Positions 32,489 to 45,474 of a DNA stretch of 64,000 nucleotides are shown one piece after another (position 1 is the first letter of the stretch; each line of letters opens with the position of its first letter). The notes below the pieces were generated by a model. It ran no database searches, was not told where the DNA came from, and saw nothing but the letters and a program-made list of their open reading frames with translations. Source of the stretch: Amorphophallus konjac (taxonomy: Eukaryota > Streptophyta > Magnoliopsida > Alismatales > Araceae); contig JAHNEJ010001962.1 in the NCBI GenBank assembly GCA_022559845.1, forward strand, positions 110,401-174,400, written 5' to 3'. The position numbers and the translations under genes are program-made.

Positions 32489-32773
32489 TCACTCAAACAG
32501 ATACGGGAACTGCTGACGCATCTCATCCTCACGTTCCCATGAAGCCTCACCACCAGAGTGTCGTTGTCACACGACCTTTACCAAGGGAATGACCTTGTTC
32601 CGCAGGCGCTGCTCTCGCCTATCCTCCACGCGGATCGGAAACTCTGGGAGAGAAAGATCTGGAGTCACCTCAGGCCAAACGGAAAACTCGAGCACATGAG
32701 AGTCATCGGGCATATACTTCCGCAAGATCGAGACGTGGAACACGTCATGCACCGACGCCAACTCGGGAGGTAA
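32489..32773 (-). pseudogene. Chromodomain end of element 2 polyprotein (broken)
   Basis: Continuation of pol after the TAG at 32774-32776. It runs from LPPELASVHDVFHVS to the chromodomain core DRREQRLRNKVIPLVKVV, where a TGA at 32567-32569 replaces the TGG of element 1. That tryptophan is one of the aromatic residues expected to cage methyl-lysine in chromodomains. The frame continues QRHSGGEASWE to its own stop at 32489-32491. This domain is doubly interrupted relative to integrase. Confidence 0.82.
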
Positions 32774-34324
32774 CTACAACCGGTAAGCAACCTCACCGAT
32801 GCGCTCCACAATCGCGAAAGGACCAATATAGCGGGGACTCAGCTTCCCACGCCGTCCAAAACGCATCACCCCCTTCATCGGAGAAACTCTCAAGAACACA
32901 TGATCGCCCACGGCGAACTCGAGGGGCTGCCTCCTACGGTCAGCATAGCTCTTCTGCCGACTCTGGGCCGCCAGCATGTTCTGACGAACTAGGTGCACAA
33001 CGTCCACACATTGCTGCACCAATTCCAGTCCCGTCAAAACACTCTCACCCACCTCAAACCAATCAAGTGGAGTCCGACAAGGACGCCCATACAGAGCCTC
33101 ATATGGAGCCATGCCGATGCTCGAATGATAGCTGTTGTTATAGGTAAATTTCACCAACGGTAGGTGATGAATCCAACTCCCCTGCCACTCTAGACAGCAG
33201 GATCTCAGCATGTCCTCCAAGGTCTGAATGGTCCTCTCAGACTGACCATCTGACTGAGGATGATACGTCGAGCTAAATGCCAACTCCGTGCCAAGAGCTC
33301 GCTGGAAACTCCTCCAGAATCCAGAAGTGAAGCGCGGATCCCGATCCGACACGATCGAAATGGGAACCCCATGCAACGGAACGATCCGCTCCACATAAAG
33401 ACGAGCCAACTTAGAGACGCTCCAGCTGACTTTGACCGGTAACAACCGCATCACCTTCGTCAGCCGATCCACCAGCAACCAAATACTGTCCTGCCCACTC
33501 GGGGTCCTCGGCAGCCCCACCACGAAATCCGTGGTCACATGGTCCAACTTCCAAGCAGGAACATCCAAGGGCTGGAGAGTACCTCCTTGTCGCTGATGCT
33601 CCGCCTTCACCTGCTGACAGATCAGGCACCTGGCCATAAACTCTGCGACATCTCTCTTCATGCCAGGCCACCAGAACTGCCTCCGCAAGTTCCGATACAT
33701 CTTTGTCGCACCCGGGTGCACAGTGTACCTGCTCCCACGAGCCTCGCGTAACACCGCACGACGAACCTGCTCCTCCGCTGGGACGTACAGCCTGCCACAA
33801 AACCTCGCAGCACCGTCCTCGCCGAGCTCCACATCAGCCATCGCCAGAATCCGGGGCAACTCAGGGTCCGCATGCTGAGCCTCTGTCACCTGACGACGGA
33901 TAGCAGGAGTGACAGTCAGACTCGCGAGCACTGCCAACCCTAGCTCCTGGGGAATCTTGAGCCTGAAAGATACTTCGGGCACTTGTTCCCAGAGTCTCCA
34001 CTTCCTCAACATCAAGGCACTGACCGTAACCTTCCGACTCAAGACATCGGCGACGACATTCATCATGCCTGGCTGATAAGACAGGGTGAGGTCATAATCC
34101 TTCATGAACTCCATCCAACGCCTTTGCCTGAGGTTCAGATCTCTCTGCGAGAACACATACCTCAAACTCTGATGGTCAGTGAATATCTCGAACTTCTCGC
34201 CGTACAGATAATGCCTCCAGATCTTCAGCGCGAAGATCACCGCCGCCAACTCAAGGTCATGGGTGGGGTAGTTCTCCTCATGGGGCTTTAGCTGCCGAGA
34301 TGCATAAGCCACCACTCTACCATG
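32774..34324 (-). pseudogene. RNase H (C-terminal part) and integrase of element 2
   Basis: Open from just after a TAG at 34325-34327, which splits RNase H after GLGAVLM, to a TAG at 32774-32776 that is shared with element 1. It shows [20 protein letters not shown] and VADVLSRK of RNase H, where the usual A of VADALSRK is V. Integrase has the zinc region (CLICQQ) and all three acidic residues in [12 protein letters not shown] and [10 protein letters not shown]. The integrase core itself looks intact. A C-terminal SH3-like part ([27 protein letters not shown]) follows, as in other gypsy integrases. Confidence 0.9.
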
Positions 34325-36121
34325 CTACATCAACACAGCACCCAACCCAACGCCGGAAGCATCTGTACACACCACGAAACCTCCCGATCCAGAAGGTAAA
34401 ACCAACACCGGAGCCGAGGTGAGCAATCTCTTCAGTTCCCTGAAGCTCTGCTCACACTCCTCAGACCAGACGAAAGGCACATCCTTTCGCGTGAGTCTAG
34501 TCATCGGGGTTGCAATGCGAGAAAAATCCTGGATAAACCAGCGATAATAGCCCGCAAGCCCCAAGAAACTTCGGATCTCCGTCACCGACCTCGGCCTCGG
34601 CCACTGCATTACTGCCTCGACCTTGGCGGGGTCCACGAAAATACCATCACCAGAAATCACGTGCCCCAGAAAGTGCACCTCGCTGAGCCAAAACTCGCAC
34701 TTGCTGAGCTTCGCATACAACTGGTGACCTCGCAACGTCTGCAGCACCACACCCAAATGGTACGCGTGCTCCTCAGCAGACTGCGAATAGACAAGGATGT
34801 CATCCACGAAGATGACCACGAACTGGTCCAAATACGGATGAAACACCCTCTGCATCAAGTCCATGAAGGCTGCTGGGGCATTGGTGAGCCCGAACGGCAT
34901 CACCAAAAACTCATAATGCCCGTATCTCGTACTCAACGCAGTCATCTCCACATCGGACTCGCGAATTCTCAGCTGATAATAACCTGACCGCAAATCAATC
35001 CGCGAGAACACTCGCGCGGACTGAAGCTGGTCGAACAAGTCATCAATCCGCGGCAACGGATACTTGTTCTTAATGGTCACTTCATTCAGCTGCCGATAGT
35101 CAATGCACAGCCGCAGACTACCGTCCTTCTTCTTCACAAACAACACGGGCGCACCCCAAGGGGAAAAGCTAGGACGAATATACCCCTTGGCCAACAGTTC
35201 CTGCAACTGCGCCCTCAACTCCCTCAACTCAGCAGGGGCCATACGGTAGGGAGCCTTCGCCAAAGGTCCCGTACCAGGCACAACCTCGATCACGAAATCG
35301 ATCTCCCGCTGGGGAGGTAATCCAGGCAACTCCTCGGAAAAAACGTCAGGAAACTCATACACCACCGCAATGTCCTCGACATTCGGTTCCATCCGTTCAG
35401 ACACCACCACGGACGCGAGAAAACCCTGACAACCAGAATCAAGCAATCGACGGGCTCGAATAGCAGAGATAAGGAATCGAGAAGAGGTGGAACGGATACT
35501 TTGGAAATAGAAGGTCCGCTTACTCGGATGCTGGAAGTAGACCCTCTTCATCCCACAATCCACCACCGCTCCATGTGTCTCGAGCAAATCCATGCCTAGA
35601 ATCACATCGTAATCCCGAAGCTGCAACGCATACAACCTGCCTGGCATACTCCGCCCATCGATCCAAACCGGAACCTGATCGAAGCAATACGGAGTGATCA
35701 TAAAGTCACCCGAAGGCAACTCCACTGTCAAATCACAGGACAACTGGGTCACCGGCTCCTCGACGCTCGACATAAAATCCTCCGAAATAAACGAATGAGA
35801 CGCGCCAGAGTCGAACAAAACCCGAGCCGCACAACCCAAAATCTGAACGGTACCTTCCACGAGCTGCGATGCCACTGCCTCTGCCCTGGTCATGTGCGTG
35901 ATCTGGCCTCGAGCCCTCTGCCTGCCTCCCACACTAGCTGACCTGGGTAGCGGCGGATACTGTCCATGTTGCTGCTGCTGCCTCTGCTGCTGAGGAAACT
36001 GCTGCTGCGGCGGCCTCTGAGGACAGTCGCGCGCCATATGCCCTGGCTGGTCACACCGAAAACAGATGATCGGAGCCGTGCACTGCCTGCCTGGGTGGGT
36101 CCCACTACACCGTGGACAAAG
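34325..36121 (-). pseudogene. Zinc knuckle, protease and reverse transcriptase of element 2
   Basis: An uninterrupted frame of nearly 600 codons that begins after a TGA at 36122-36124 inside the zinc-knuckle region. It holds the CCHC knuckle [14 protein letters not shown], a Gln-rich linker, the protease motif [12 protein letters not shown], and reverse transcriptase with [14 protein letters not shown] and the catalytic FVDD at 34799-34810. The start of RNase H (VVCTDASG) precedes the TAG at 34325-34327. This shows that gag and pol are in a single frame in this family. Confidence 0.92.
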
Positions 36122-37165
36122 TCATCGCGATCCACCCACTGATCCCTGACGCTGCAAAGGAACCGGCTGCTGTACACTGCCCGATGAAGCCTGCCCCTGA
36201 TCCCTGGACTTCTTCTTGCCGAACCCTTTCTTGAAGAACTTCTTTACCTTCGAGCCGAAGGACGCAGATCCTGTCACCAAAGCTGCCGATGCCGGTACTC
36301 CTGAACCACCCGACGCTGACTGAAAGAAACCCTGCTGCTGGGTAGCCGACTGCTGGCTGCGGCCTGACAAGGACTGCCCCTGGCTGATCGGTCCTCGAGT
36401 CCTCTGCATATCCATCTCCAAAGAAACCGCAACATGAGATGTTGTCTCTAGATTAGTGGCCCCATTCGCGATCAAATGGTGTCTCAGCTCCAGCCTCAAG
36501 CCCTGTACAAACTGCGTGGTCCTCACCCTCTCATGCTCCATGATGTGAGGTGCGTACCGACCCAGCTCGACAAATCGGGCCCTGTACTGCAACACGGACA
36601 TGTCGCCCTGCACCAGCTCCAGAAACTCCCGCATCCGCTGCGTAGCCACAATATCTCGACAGTACGTACCCTCGAAAGCACTAACGAAGTCATCCCACTC
36701 GATCTGCTCAAGTGGACGAAGCTGAAAAGATGTCTTCCACTCGGAAGACCACCACCTCCGAGCCGTGCCCTGCAACTGGTTGTAGGCCAACACCACTCTG
36801 TCCTCGGCAGCACTCTTCGCAGAACTGAACACCCGCTCCATCTCATCAAGCCAATCACGAGCCGCATCAGGGTCTGCCTGGCCGCTGAAATAAGGTGGAT
36901 GGAACTGCAGAAAGTCCCTCACTGCTCGGCCTGGCCCACCCCTAGCTGACGAGCCCTCACCAGCCTCTCCGCCGAACTGCTGAGACATAAGCTGGTACAT
37001 GCCACGGAAGAAATCCTCGGCCCCCGGAACCCTCGCAGTAGTCGCGGCCTCGGTAGCCCCCGGAACTCTGCTATGCTCCTCCTGGTCCCTCTGGACTCCC
37101 TGCTGGATCTCCTGACCTCCAGCCTACTGCCCCTGCTGAGAGCGAGAGCTCCGCCTCGGCGCCAT
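36122..37165 (-). pseudogene. gag of gypsy element 2 (broken)
   Basis: Begins at the ATG at 37165 (MAPRRSSRSQQGQ) and meets a TAG at codon 14 (37124-37126), where element 1 has TCG. An internal methionine (YQLMSQQFGGEAG) then opens a frame that covers the whole capsid core (ARDWLDEMERVFSS, RRWWSSEWKTSF, MREFLELVQGDMSVL) without the frameshift seen in element 1. It ends at a TGA (36122-36124) where element 1 has GGA, just before the first zinc-binding CPRC motif. Confidence 0.9.
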
Positions 37166-37316
37166 CCTCGCTCCTGAAGCACAAGACAGAGAACACGAAA
37201 AATGGCAAGGTCAAAACAAACACACGGTGCCCAATGCCAGCGTCACCTGTACATCATCGCTGTGGACTAGTGGACCTCTACAATTACCTATGATTCTCAT
37301 GCAATTCCACAATCGC

Positions 37317-37328
37317 GCTCTGATACCA
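37317..37328 (-). other. Primer-binding site (tRNA-iMet) of element 2
   Basis: TGGTATCAGAGC on the minus strand, two bases inside the 5' LTR. Confidence 0.95.
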
Positions 37329-38454
37329 GCTGTAACGACCAGAGAATCTGATTACCGGGAAGGCCCGATAACCCGAGACTCTCACCGCCACCCGCGAGCC
37401 CGAAGACTCGGAAGGGTTAAAAGGATAGTGTGGAAGGTACACAAGTATCACAAGTAATTGCAGAAATTAAACAGTTATAATATTAAGCAGGAAATAAATT
37501 AACAATTTACATGGTCCACGACTAGTACAGTGACAAGAAAGAAAAGTACAGCTACACGGGACATACCCCGGCTCTGACCTCTGGCACTACCTCTGGGCAC
37601 CCGCAACACGCTGCACTCCTGACGCGCTCCCCGAAGGTGGCGCCTCACCTGAAACACGGAGAAAACACGCAGGGAATGAGTCTCGGAACAAGACTCAGTA
37701 GGGATCACTCGAACCTTACCTCGTAAAACGAGAAACCACTACACTAGCGGTAGAAAAGTATCTCGAAAGGGAAAGCCCTGCACTCTACAAGACAAGACCC
37801 TACTGCACGCAAACCGACACACGTGCCACGGTAAGAAGACCAAAGCTCAAAGGTCGAACCGGTAAAACCCGAAGGTCGGAAACACTCGACTGACAGTCTG
37901 TCACTCCGTACTCGACAGGAGTACCACCCACTAGAAGCACAGCCGGTAGCGTCCCCTGACGTCTTACACCGCACCGCAGGTGAACCGCCTGACGTGGTAG
38001 GACCTACCCGAGGCGCAGACACCGTACAAGTAACCACAAACAAGTGACTAGCTGGGGTTACGCCCGTCGATGTGGGTCCAACCGCGCCCAACCACGTGTG
38101 CACACACAGACCACGCGTCCCTGGTCTGGCCCTCTGACCGGTTTTCCCCTCAGCTGGACTCTGGCTGCAATACGTGGGGCCCAACGGTAACCGGTCCACA
38201 AACCGTCTCTAAAGGTCAGCCCGTACACCACTCCCTGGTGCGACCAGCACCTCGCACTGGTGGGCTACGACTAGTGGAGGGTCACTGAATGAGTAGACTC
38301 TCAAGACAACGGAAAACAACGTCCGAACCTGACGAAGTACGGGGGCCGTCCCACGTACCAGCACCATCGCACGGTGACCACGGTCGGAGAAGAAACGGAC
38401 GCACCGCCCATGGCCAAACACATGACCCAAAAAGGAACATCAGACGAAAGGACA

Positions 38455-38580
38455 GATCGCGCTAGGGACCCCTAGCGCGACAGGGAAGAACGCGCTAGGA
38501 CCCCCTAGCGCGACAGGGAAGATCGCGCTAGGGCCTCCTAGCGCGACAAGGCAGGTCACGCTAGGGACCCCTAGCGCGAC
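38455..38580. repeat. Tandem palindrome array, 5' LTR of element 2 (four units)
   Basis: Four hairpin units, one fewer than the sister LTR. Because both LTRs are copied from one template at insertion, the difference must have arisen since insertion or by unequal exchange. Confidence 0.83.
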
Positions 38581-39223
38581 CAGAACCGCCCTACTGTTCA
38601 TCTTCTCCGATGAACGCGCCCCATCGGGGCAGCGCGACCATCAAGAACGCGCTACTGGAGTATAGCGCGTTCTCAGTCCGCGCCTGAAAAATGGCGGAAA
38701 CGCCCAAAAACTCCAACCACGCCCCCATGCCTCCACCGGAGAGGGGAAAAACAAGGGGAATGACCCCTAAGGACCCCTAGCATGCTTCTAAGCCACCAAA
38801 ACATGAAATAGCGGGTTAAAACCATAGATCGGGCGAGCTCTCCCCAAATCATGGAAAACCCCAAACCCGCTCAAACAAGCCTCTCTCGGCCTCCCCGCGG
38901 CCTACAAATCACGGAAACGAATGGCAAGAGGCTAAGGAACGTCACCCTACCTCAATGGAGCAAATGCTCCGCCGAATCACCCGCGAATCGCGAAGAACGC
39001 TTTTAGAAACCTCGCCTCCCCACGCTTGCCGCACGCCCACGAGCTCGCCTCGCCGCCACCCACGCGTCCGCGCCGTCGCCCTGCCGCCGTCCACAGCCGG
39101 GGAGGGGCTCACCGCGTCCGAATGGGAGAGAGAGGGAGAGAGGAGGGTGGCCACGGTTGGGGAAGGAAGGAGGAAGAAGAAGAAGAAAGAGAAAGGAGAA
39201 AAGAAAAAAGAAAAGAAATGGGA

Positions 39224-39230
39224 TTATATA
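39224..39230 (-). promoter_or_regulatory. TATA box in 5' LTR of element 2
   Basis: TATATAA on the minus strand (context TCTATATAATCCC), followed by a long C/T-rich tract. It is the best-preserved promoter among the two full-length elements. Confidence 0.7.
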
Positions 39231-39567
39231 GAAAATCCGATTTTTCGAAAAAATACCGAAAAATAGAAAAATACATTTTCGGAATCCTCGGAACGCACCG
39301 ATCGCAACGGTACCACTCGTGCCTGGGGGAACCGCCCGGTTCGCCCGCAGCGACCTTCCGAAGAAAAGCCGAAACACACACCGGGAATCGGAAAACACAC
39401 GCGGAAAAGCCGCGGAACGCCTCCGGGCCTCCGAAATGACTCCGGATCGCACCGATCCGAATACGAAAGATGTCCGAAACGAAAGTTCGGACACAACAGA
39501 GTCGGACGCTCCAAAAACCAGATCTGGGACCCACGAAGAAAGGACCCGAAAGGTCCGGGATATTACA

Positions 39568-39748
39568 GAGGGTGCTTCTGACATGGTATGGGGGGGTTCT
39601 GGCTAGGTGGGGGGATCTGACAAGGAGGGGGGTCTGACAGGGACGGTGGGGTTCCGACTGGGGAGGGGGGTTTGACAGGGTAGGGGGTTTGACAATGTTT
39701 GGGGGGTGGGGGGGGGAGGTTTCGATTGTGTGTGGGGGGATCTGATAA
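39568..39748. repeat. G-rich tandem array inside the CACTA, segment 2
   Basis: Continuation of the array from 29590-30109 after removal of gypsy element 2. It has the same GGGGGGTCTGACAGGG and GGGGGTTTGACAGGG units and ends in GATAA, the target of the next insertion. Confidence 0.85.
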
Positions 39749-42700
39749 TGAGACGCCCCGACTCGTAAATCCGGTCCAGTCGTAAAGACTCGCGTCGGAT
39801 CTCGATCGGAACGTCACAGTGGGAACAACTCAAGCGGTACAATTACAATTGAGAATTACACATAAACACTGAGATAACATTGCAGCGGAAATAAAAATAC
39901 TCAATTCATCAGCTTACAGTCAAATGACTACATCCACATAGATATAAATAACGATAATAATTTCACACGTCTTTTATTACACAACCAAATTTCACACACT
40001 TTTTTTTTCATTTTTTACATAAGACATAACTCATAACATAACTACATAAGATAAAGACTGGTAGTAAAAATCGAGCCGCGGTCAAACACTGCGAGATCAC
40101 TCCTCGCTTCCTTCTACCGCTTCTCCTGAAATTGGTCAACGGGGTGAGTCTACGAATAGACCCAGTAAGAGACTAAGCATAGTCCCCAGTCAAAACATGT
40201 AACAACATATCCAAAGTGATTTACGATAATTTGTTTCATAAAGTCATTCTATTATCATTGGACAAAGAAAGCATATACATTAAAATTTATCATACCCATG
40301 ACACGGTAAATAAGAATTCATCATTTGTAAACATTAACTAATGATTCCAGTAATGAATCAATGAACAGTAATAACAGTTTCAGTATCAATTCAGTGAGCA
40401 GTAATAGTCGTATTAATAACGACTCAGTGAACAGTAACAGTAGTTCAGTGTCAATTCAGTCGGCAATAACAGTTATTCAATTTTAGTTCAATAAACAGTA
40501 ACAGTAGTATAAATAGCCAGACACAGTGCCCAAACCACCACTAGAAGGACAGTCAGTCGGTACTCGATCACCTAGGTAAATAGTGATGAGTCTTGGTTAC
40601 TACGCAGAACCGGGAGAAGTCCTCTCCACCTTAACCAGTGGTACTTGTCCACCTCTAAGATTTCATCCCCGTTACCCTCGGGGCTAGTACAGTGTGAACC
40701 TCCCCATAGAGGCATTTCTATAGTTTGGTTCCAGTCTCCCCCTATAGTGACAGTGTCCATTTGGCATTACTAACGGTACGGTAAAAATATAAATATGACT
40801 TATATGAAATAGACACATGCCACTCAAAATTCATGATGTGAATATTAATATACCTATGCTGAAAATTATTTTTTTTTTCTGAAAATTTCAAGTTATTCAA
40901 ATATAATGACATATCTATATATCAAAAATTACTAAATCCGTTTACAGGTATCAGAATACCTTGAAATTTCAGGGAATCAATATATTTACAAAAACTATCA
41001 TAATAGAAATTTTTCATTATTTTGCAGACAGTAATTATAATTTTTTTGAAATTACTTATATTCTAACATGCATCATAAATTGACTAAATTTAGCTAATAA
41101 ATTTATAAGACCCTTAAACTTTTAAAGAAACTTACATTTGTCTGTAACAATGCATAGAAATTTTTTCATAATTTTACATGCAGGAATTAAAATTTTCACA
41201 GAATTATTTAAATTATCCAATACATGGAACATTAACTAAATATATCCAAAACACTCTAAAATCACCATAATTTGTCAAACCATCACTCATAGTAGAAATA
41301 TCATTTTTGAAACTTTTTATTATTTTTCACACTGCATTACCATTTTTCACGCTGTATTATTATTTTTCACACTAAGAAAAATATATCATGAATAATAAAT
41401 CAACTAAATATATCCAAAATGATCAGATAATTTCGAAACATTTACATAATGTTTTTTCAGACAGAAGTGTCATATATAAAAATTTTCATCATTTTTCATT
41501 CAGTATGTCTATTTTCTAATTTTTTGATATCAATTTCTAAAATTTGCAATAATTTATAATAATAACTTTTAAATAGAGACAATTATCCAGAATACTTACA
41601 ATGGTAAAAATATACTGAAAATCAACATACAGATATCAAAACATTAGTTATGTGATTTTTTTAGATTTTTCACAGAATATTAGTATTTATTCAAATTTTC
41701 TAATTATTTGTTTAAACATTGATAATTATACCAATGATGATTCTGATATCCTAATGCAATGATATTTTCATAAATTAGTTCTAACAAATATTTAAGTATT
41801 TTGATAAAGTTTTAAGATTTTTTATGTATTATTTCTATTTTTTTCATAATTGTATACTTCTATTAAAATATAAAAAAATATCTAATATTACTTACAGATA
41901 TCAAGAATTATTGATATTTTCAGAATACAACACACTCAATGTCTGAACCTTACTGTAAACTTATAAGACTTTTGTGAACATGATTTCTAAAATTCATAAT
42001 TTTTATATGATTATTTATATATTTTATCATGTATGAAAATTCATTAAAATAAATATCATGATCCATAAACTATAAAACATTTTATGCACATGGATCTCAC
42101 AGTAAGGTACATTCTAAAAATTTATTGTAATTTTATATCATCCTTTGATATTTTAATATAAGTTAAACACTTTTAGGATAATATTAAAATATCTTTAAAC
42201 GTGAAAATAAATTAAATCAGACATAAAACTTTTTACAGAAAGTTCATAACATCAGATTTCAGGATTCTGGAAACTCTCTCAATTTATTATACACCGTTGC
42301 TAATTTTAATACATTAATCACTTAATTATACCATTAATCACGTACTTTAACTTAATGATTTAATACTAATCCGACCAAGATAAGATTACAGATTATGAAA
42401 ATATGATCTATGTACTTAACTACCTATATAGATGCTAATTACACAACATAAATCATTCTAGATACTCTAATACATGCTAATATAGGGGATAAAGTGTTAA
42501 TCCCTTACCTTAAAAATGCTTAAACACTCCTTAATGACCTTCACACCTCCCCCTGCTGCACTCCACGAACTCAGCTTCCAAAAGATGTAAATGAAGCCCC
42601 CTATCCTTCTATTTATAGTAGTTTTTGACTTAATCAATCCTAACCACTCACTTAATCTAATGGTTGAGATTAAATCATTTAATTTAATGCTATTTTATTA

Positions 42701-43140
42701 AAATTAGTCATTCAAACTTTGCCAACCCCTCACCTAACATCTTTTGACTATCTCACAATTTTTCTTTTTCTTTTTTTACACATAGCACATGTGTTATTTG
42801 ACTAAATGAAATTTAAGAACTTAAACTAATATAAAAGGTTAACAGAAAAATTTTAATTTTTTTTTTATAAATTGACTTCCGCAATCGCAACAGTCAAAGG
42901 CGGGGGCGGCGCCCGCAGACGCGCGCGCGTGGGGCCGCCCCCCCACCAATTTTTTTTTAATTTTTTATTTTTTTAACCTTCTTTCTTTTTTTATTTGTAT
43001 TACATCCTTTCTTTAACTTTTAAATCTCTTTTTTTCTATGTCTAAAATAAATATAATAAAATATGTAACTTAAATATTTAGGCATACACAAAATTTTTTA
43101 TACAACCAAATAAAATGTTATAAAATAGTAGGGCATTACA
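39749..43140 (-). mobile_element. Solo LTR of an AT-rich gypsy-type element
   Basis: A 3.4-kb segment with TGAGACGCCCCGAC at its left and GGGCATTACA at its right (minus-strand TGTAATGCCC...GGGGCGTCTCA), that is, TG...CA ends. Flanking pentamers are GATAA (39744-39748) and GACAA (43141-43145), a target duplication with one change. There is no PBS, PPT or coding DNA. The centre (40850-42500) is extremely AT-rich with many short repeated words but no array. A GC-rich block lies near 42900. Confidence 0.82.
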
Positions 43141-43166
43141 GACAAGGTTTGGGAGGGTTCTGATAG
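43141..43166. repeat. G-rich tandem array, segment 3 (26 bp)
   Basis: A short piece of the CACTA G-rich array (GACAAGGTTTGGGAGGGTTC...) trapped between two solo LTRs. It provides the right duplicate of one target (GACAA) and the left duplicate of the other (GATAG at 43162-43166). Confidence 0.8.
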
Positions 43167-45474
43167 TGATGTGACACGACCTCGGACTTAGGCAAACAAG
43201 CACAATTAAGCATTCAAATGGGCCTTAAGGGCCACCGCTCTCCCGTCGCACTCTATACCCGGAGTGACTTGGCGATGCCAAGTGTGAGGTATGGGAAAGG
43301 GCCCTTGCTGGTAGAGGGCCAGCAAGGCCAAGGTTTGACTCCCAAGGTTTGGATGCCCAATTCAATTGGGGCCGACAAAGTGCACAAGGGCACCGGTTCA
43401 CACTATCCCACGGCGATCACTCTTAAGTCATGGACTTGAGGATCGGGCGCTCCCTCGCAAATTCAGCGGCGCATGAAGAAAATATTGAAAGAGCAACACT
43501 AATGAGCTAGGATGAGGCACTTACTCGGCCGGTTTGAAGAAACCGGTCCCGGTCGCAGACGAGGGCGAGCGGGGAGGCGGTGGTTCCCCACACGCCGCGG
43601 CGGTGAAGCTTGACCTGCTCAAACCATGTACAAAACTACGCCTCTCGCAGGAGGGGGATCTTGGGGTGGGGGTTAATGTGAATACAACAATACTACCTCC
43701 CGCAGGGAGGGGCCTTCAGCCGGCCAAGCGGGGTGGGGAAAGTAAGGTAAAGAACGACGATTAAGCGAGGTTGCCGAATCTGCCGGTTGTCTACGAACAG
43801 GGACAGTGTGTTGGTGTGGTTGCTGTAGATCCTTCTCACGAATTTTTCCGATGGCGAGACCGGCGGCAAAAGCTTCTTAACAGGGACAGGAACGTTTCAG
43901 ATTTTCTTAAATTTCTTCTGAGACCGTTGTTGACTGGGGCAGAGGTTGGAACAGGACATCAGGTTTTCTGACTCGCAGTTGCAGACTTCTGGCAGCAGGT
44001 TACAGAGGACGCCACGCACCCTCCCGAACTCCGATCAGCACGAAACTGGTGGCGACGTCTTCGTGTCGAAGTAGCTTTCAGCCAGAGGTGACGGGGCTGC
44101 AATCAGAGGTCGAGGGCAGTAGGTGTACCCTAAAGAGTGGGCACTGGTCGGAGCAGACTGCAGGAGACAAGACTGGAGAGCTCGGGGGAGAAAATTTGTA
44201 ACTCCTTCCTCCGGCAGCCGAATGAGGTTCCGTTTCTTGATCCTGAACGAAGACTGGAGGAGGAAGATATTTGTAGAAGAGCTTCGGGGCTGGTTCGTCC
44301 AAGGTTTGTCGTGGCCGAGCTTTTAGTCCGGTTCAGATCCTCAGCCGGAGCAGAACTGCGCGGTCGGGGAAGAACGGACCTCCACAGCAGCACCGATCTC
44401 CGATGGGGATGAGACCTCGATCGTTGTGAAGAGGACAGGTAGCCGCTTCCGTGGATGTGTCTTGGGTCTTCAAACTCGTCGGGAGGAAGCCGTGGTCGCC
44501 GCTGTAAGATGGTACACTTCTGCAGGTTGTCATCTGAAACGGTAGGTTGAAGATGATGGGGGAGAAATGGGGTATATGGGAGAGGAAATGGGGGTGGATG
44601 AGTGTGGGGAAAGCCCGGGCTGTGAGGGGGTCTAGGATGGGGTGTTTCAAGGTGAGGGAGGGATAGAATGGGAGCTGGAAGGGGGTGTTTTCTGTGGGTG
44701 AGAGAGGAGCTACGAATTTGGGGCTTGGAGGGAGAGGGGGGAAGGTGAGGGGGAACAAGTGGGTGGAGGGAGTGTGAATTTCAAATTTGAAATGGCCTTG
44801 GAAGGTGGGTGATTATGTGGGGAAGTGGAGAGTTTGTATTGGAATGGGGTAGATTTGGTGGGAAGGTGGAGAAAGGTGATGGAATGGGGAAGATGCCACC
44901 TAGGGACTATGGGAGTGGAGTAATGGCAACTTGGGGAAGTGGAGGGGTATTAAATGTGGTGGGTAACTAGTGGAGGTGGTTAGGAGGGGAGGAGAGAGAA
45001 GAAAATTCGAAATTGGGGTTGGAGGAGAGAGAAAGAGGGGTGAAATAGAGAGATTAAGAGGAGAATGGGTGGGGAATCTCTCCCCTAGGGTCTCTCACCC
45101 AAAAACTAGAGGAATCACTCCAATTTGAACTCAAATGGCAAGTTTAACTCATTCATTCATTCATTAAGTTCAAATGGAGGAAATGGGGGTCCTATATATA
45201 GGAAACCCACATTTCTACAAAAGACCCTGACAAAAGACTCATTGACAAATGACCGAAGGGGTAGGGGAGCTCATTGGGCTAAGCCCGAAGAAATGGGCCC
45301 AATTAGCACATTACACATTCTAATGACACTCAAACATAGGAAAATAAATGCTAGACCTAGGGACATGACTCTAAAAAATTAAAATTACATCAATGACTCA
45401 AATAAAAATTACATTGGACTCAAAATTAAATGGCTAGACCATGCCGGATGAAATAGGAGGTGATGTTCTCATCA
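43167..45474. mobile_element. Solo LTR with TGATG...CATCA ends
   Basis: A 2.3-kb segment beginning TGATGTGACACGACC and ending GTTCTCATCA, with perfect 5-bp target duplications GATAG at 43162-43166 and 45475-45479. Five bases at the ends are inverted (TGATG/CATCA). No PBS or coding region is present. On sequence it is unrelated to the other LTRs in the window. Orientation is uncertain; the minus-strand start TGATGAGAACATC has the look of an LTR 5' end. Small open frames within it have no known domain. Confidence 0.87.

Larger units (their letters stand above)
30110..39567 (-). mobile_element. Full-length Ty3/gypsy chromovirus, element 2
   Basis: Second member of the element 1 family, also on the minus strand. 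LTRs are 30110-32421 and 37331-39567; PBS is at 37317-37328 and PPT at 32422-32434. Perfect target duplications GAGGG lie at 30105-30109 and 39568-39572. It sits in the G-rich array of the CACTA transposon. The coding frame is better preserved than in element 1 but has stops at 37124-37126, 36122-36124, 34325-34327, 32774-32776 and 32567-32569. Confidence 0.96.
37331..39567 (-). repeat. 5' LTR of gypsy element 2
   Basis: The promoter LTR. Minus-strand ends are TGTAATATCCC and GTCGTTACA, with one substitution near the inner end (GACCAGAGAATC on the plus strand instead of GACCCGAGAATC). It is followed by the duplicated target GAGGG at 39568-39572. Confidence 0.94.

Noticed and set aside
43534..44412. 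Small plus-strand frames in the 43167-45474 segment
   Set aside because: They lie wholly inside a solo LTR defined by TSD and TG...CA ends; no domain is recognised.
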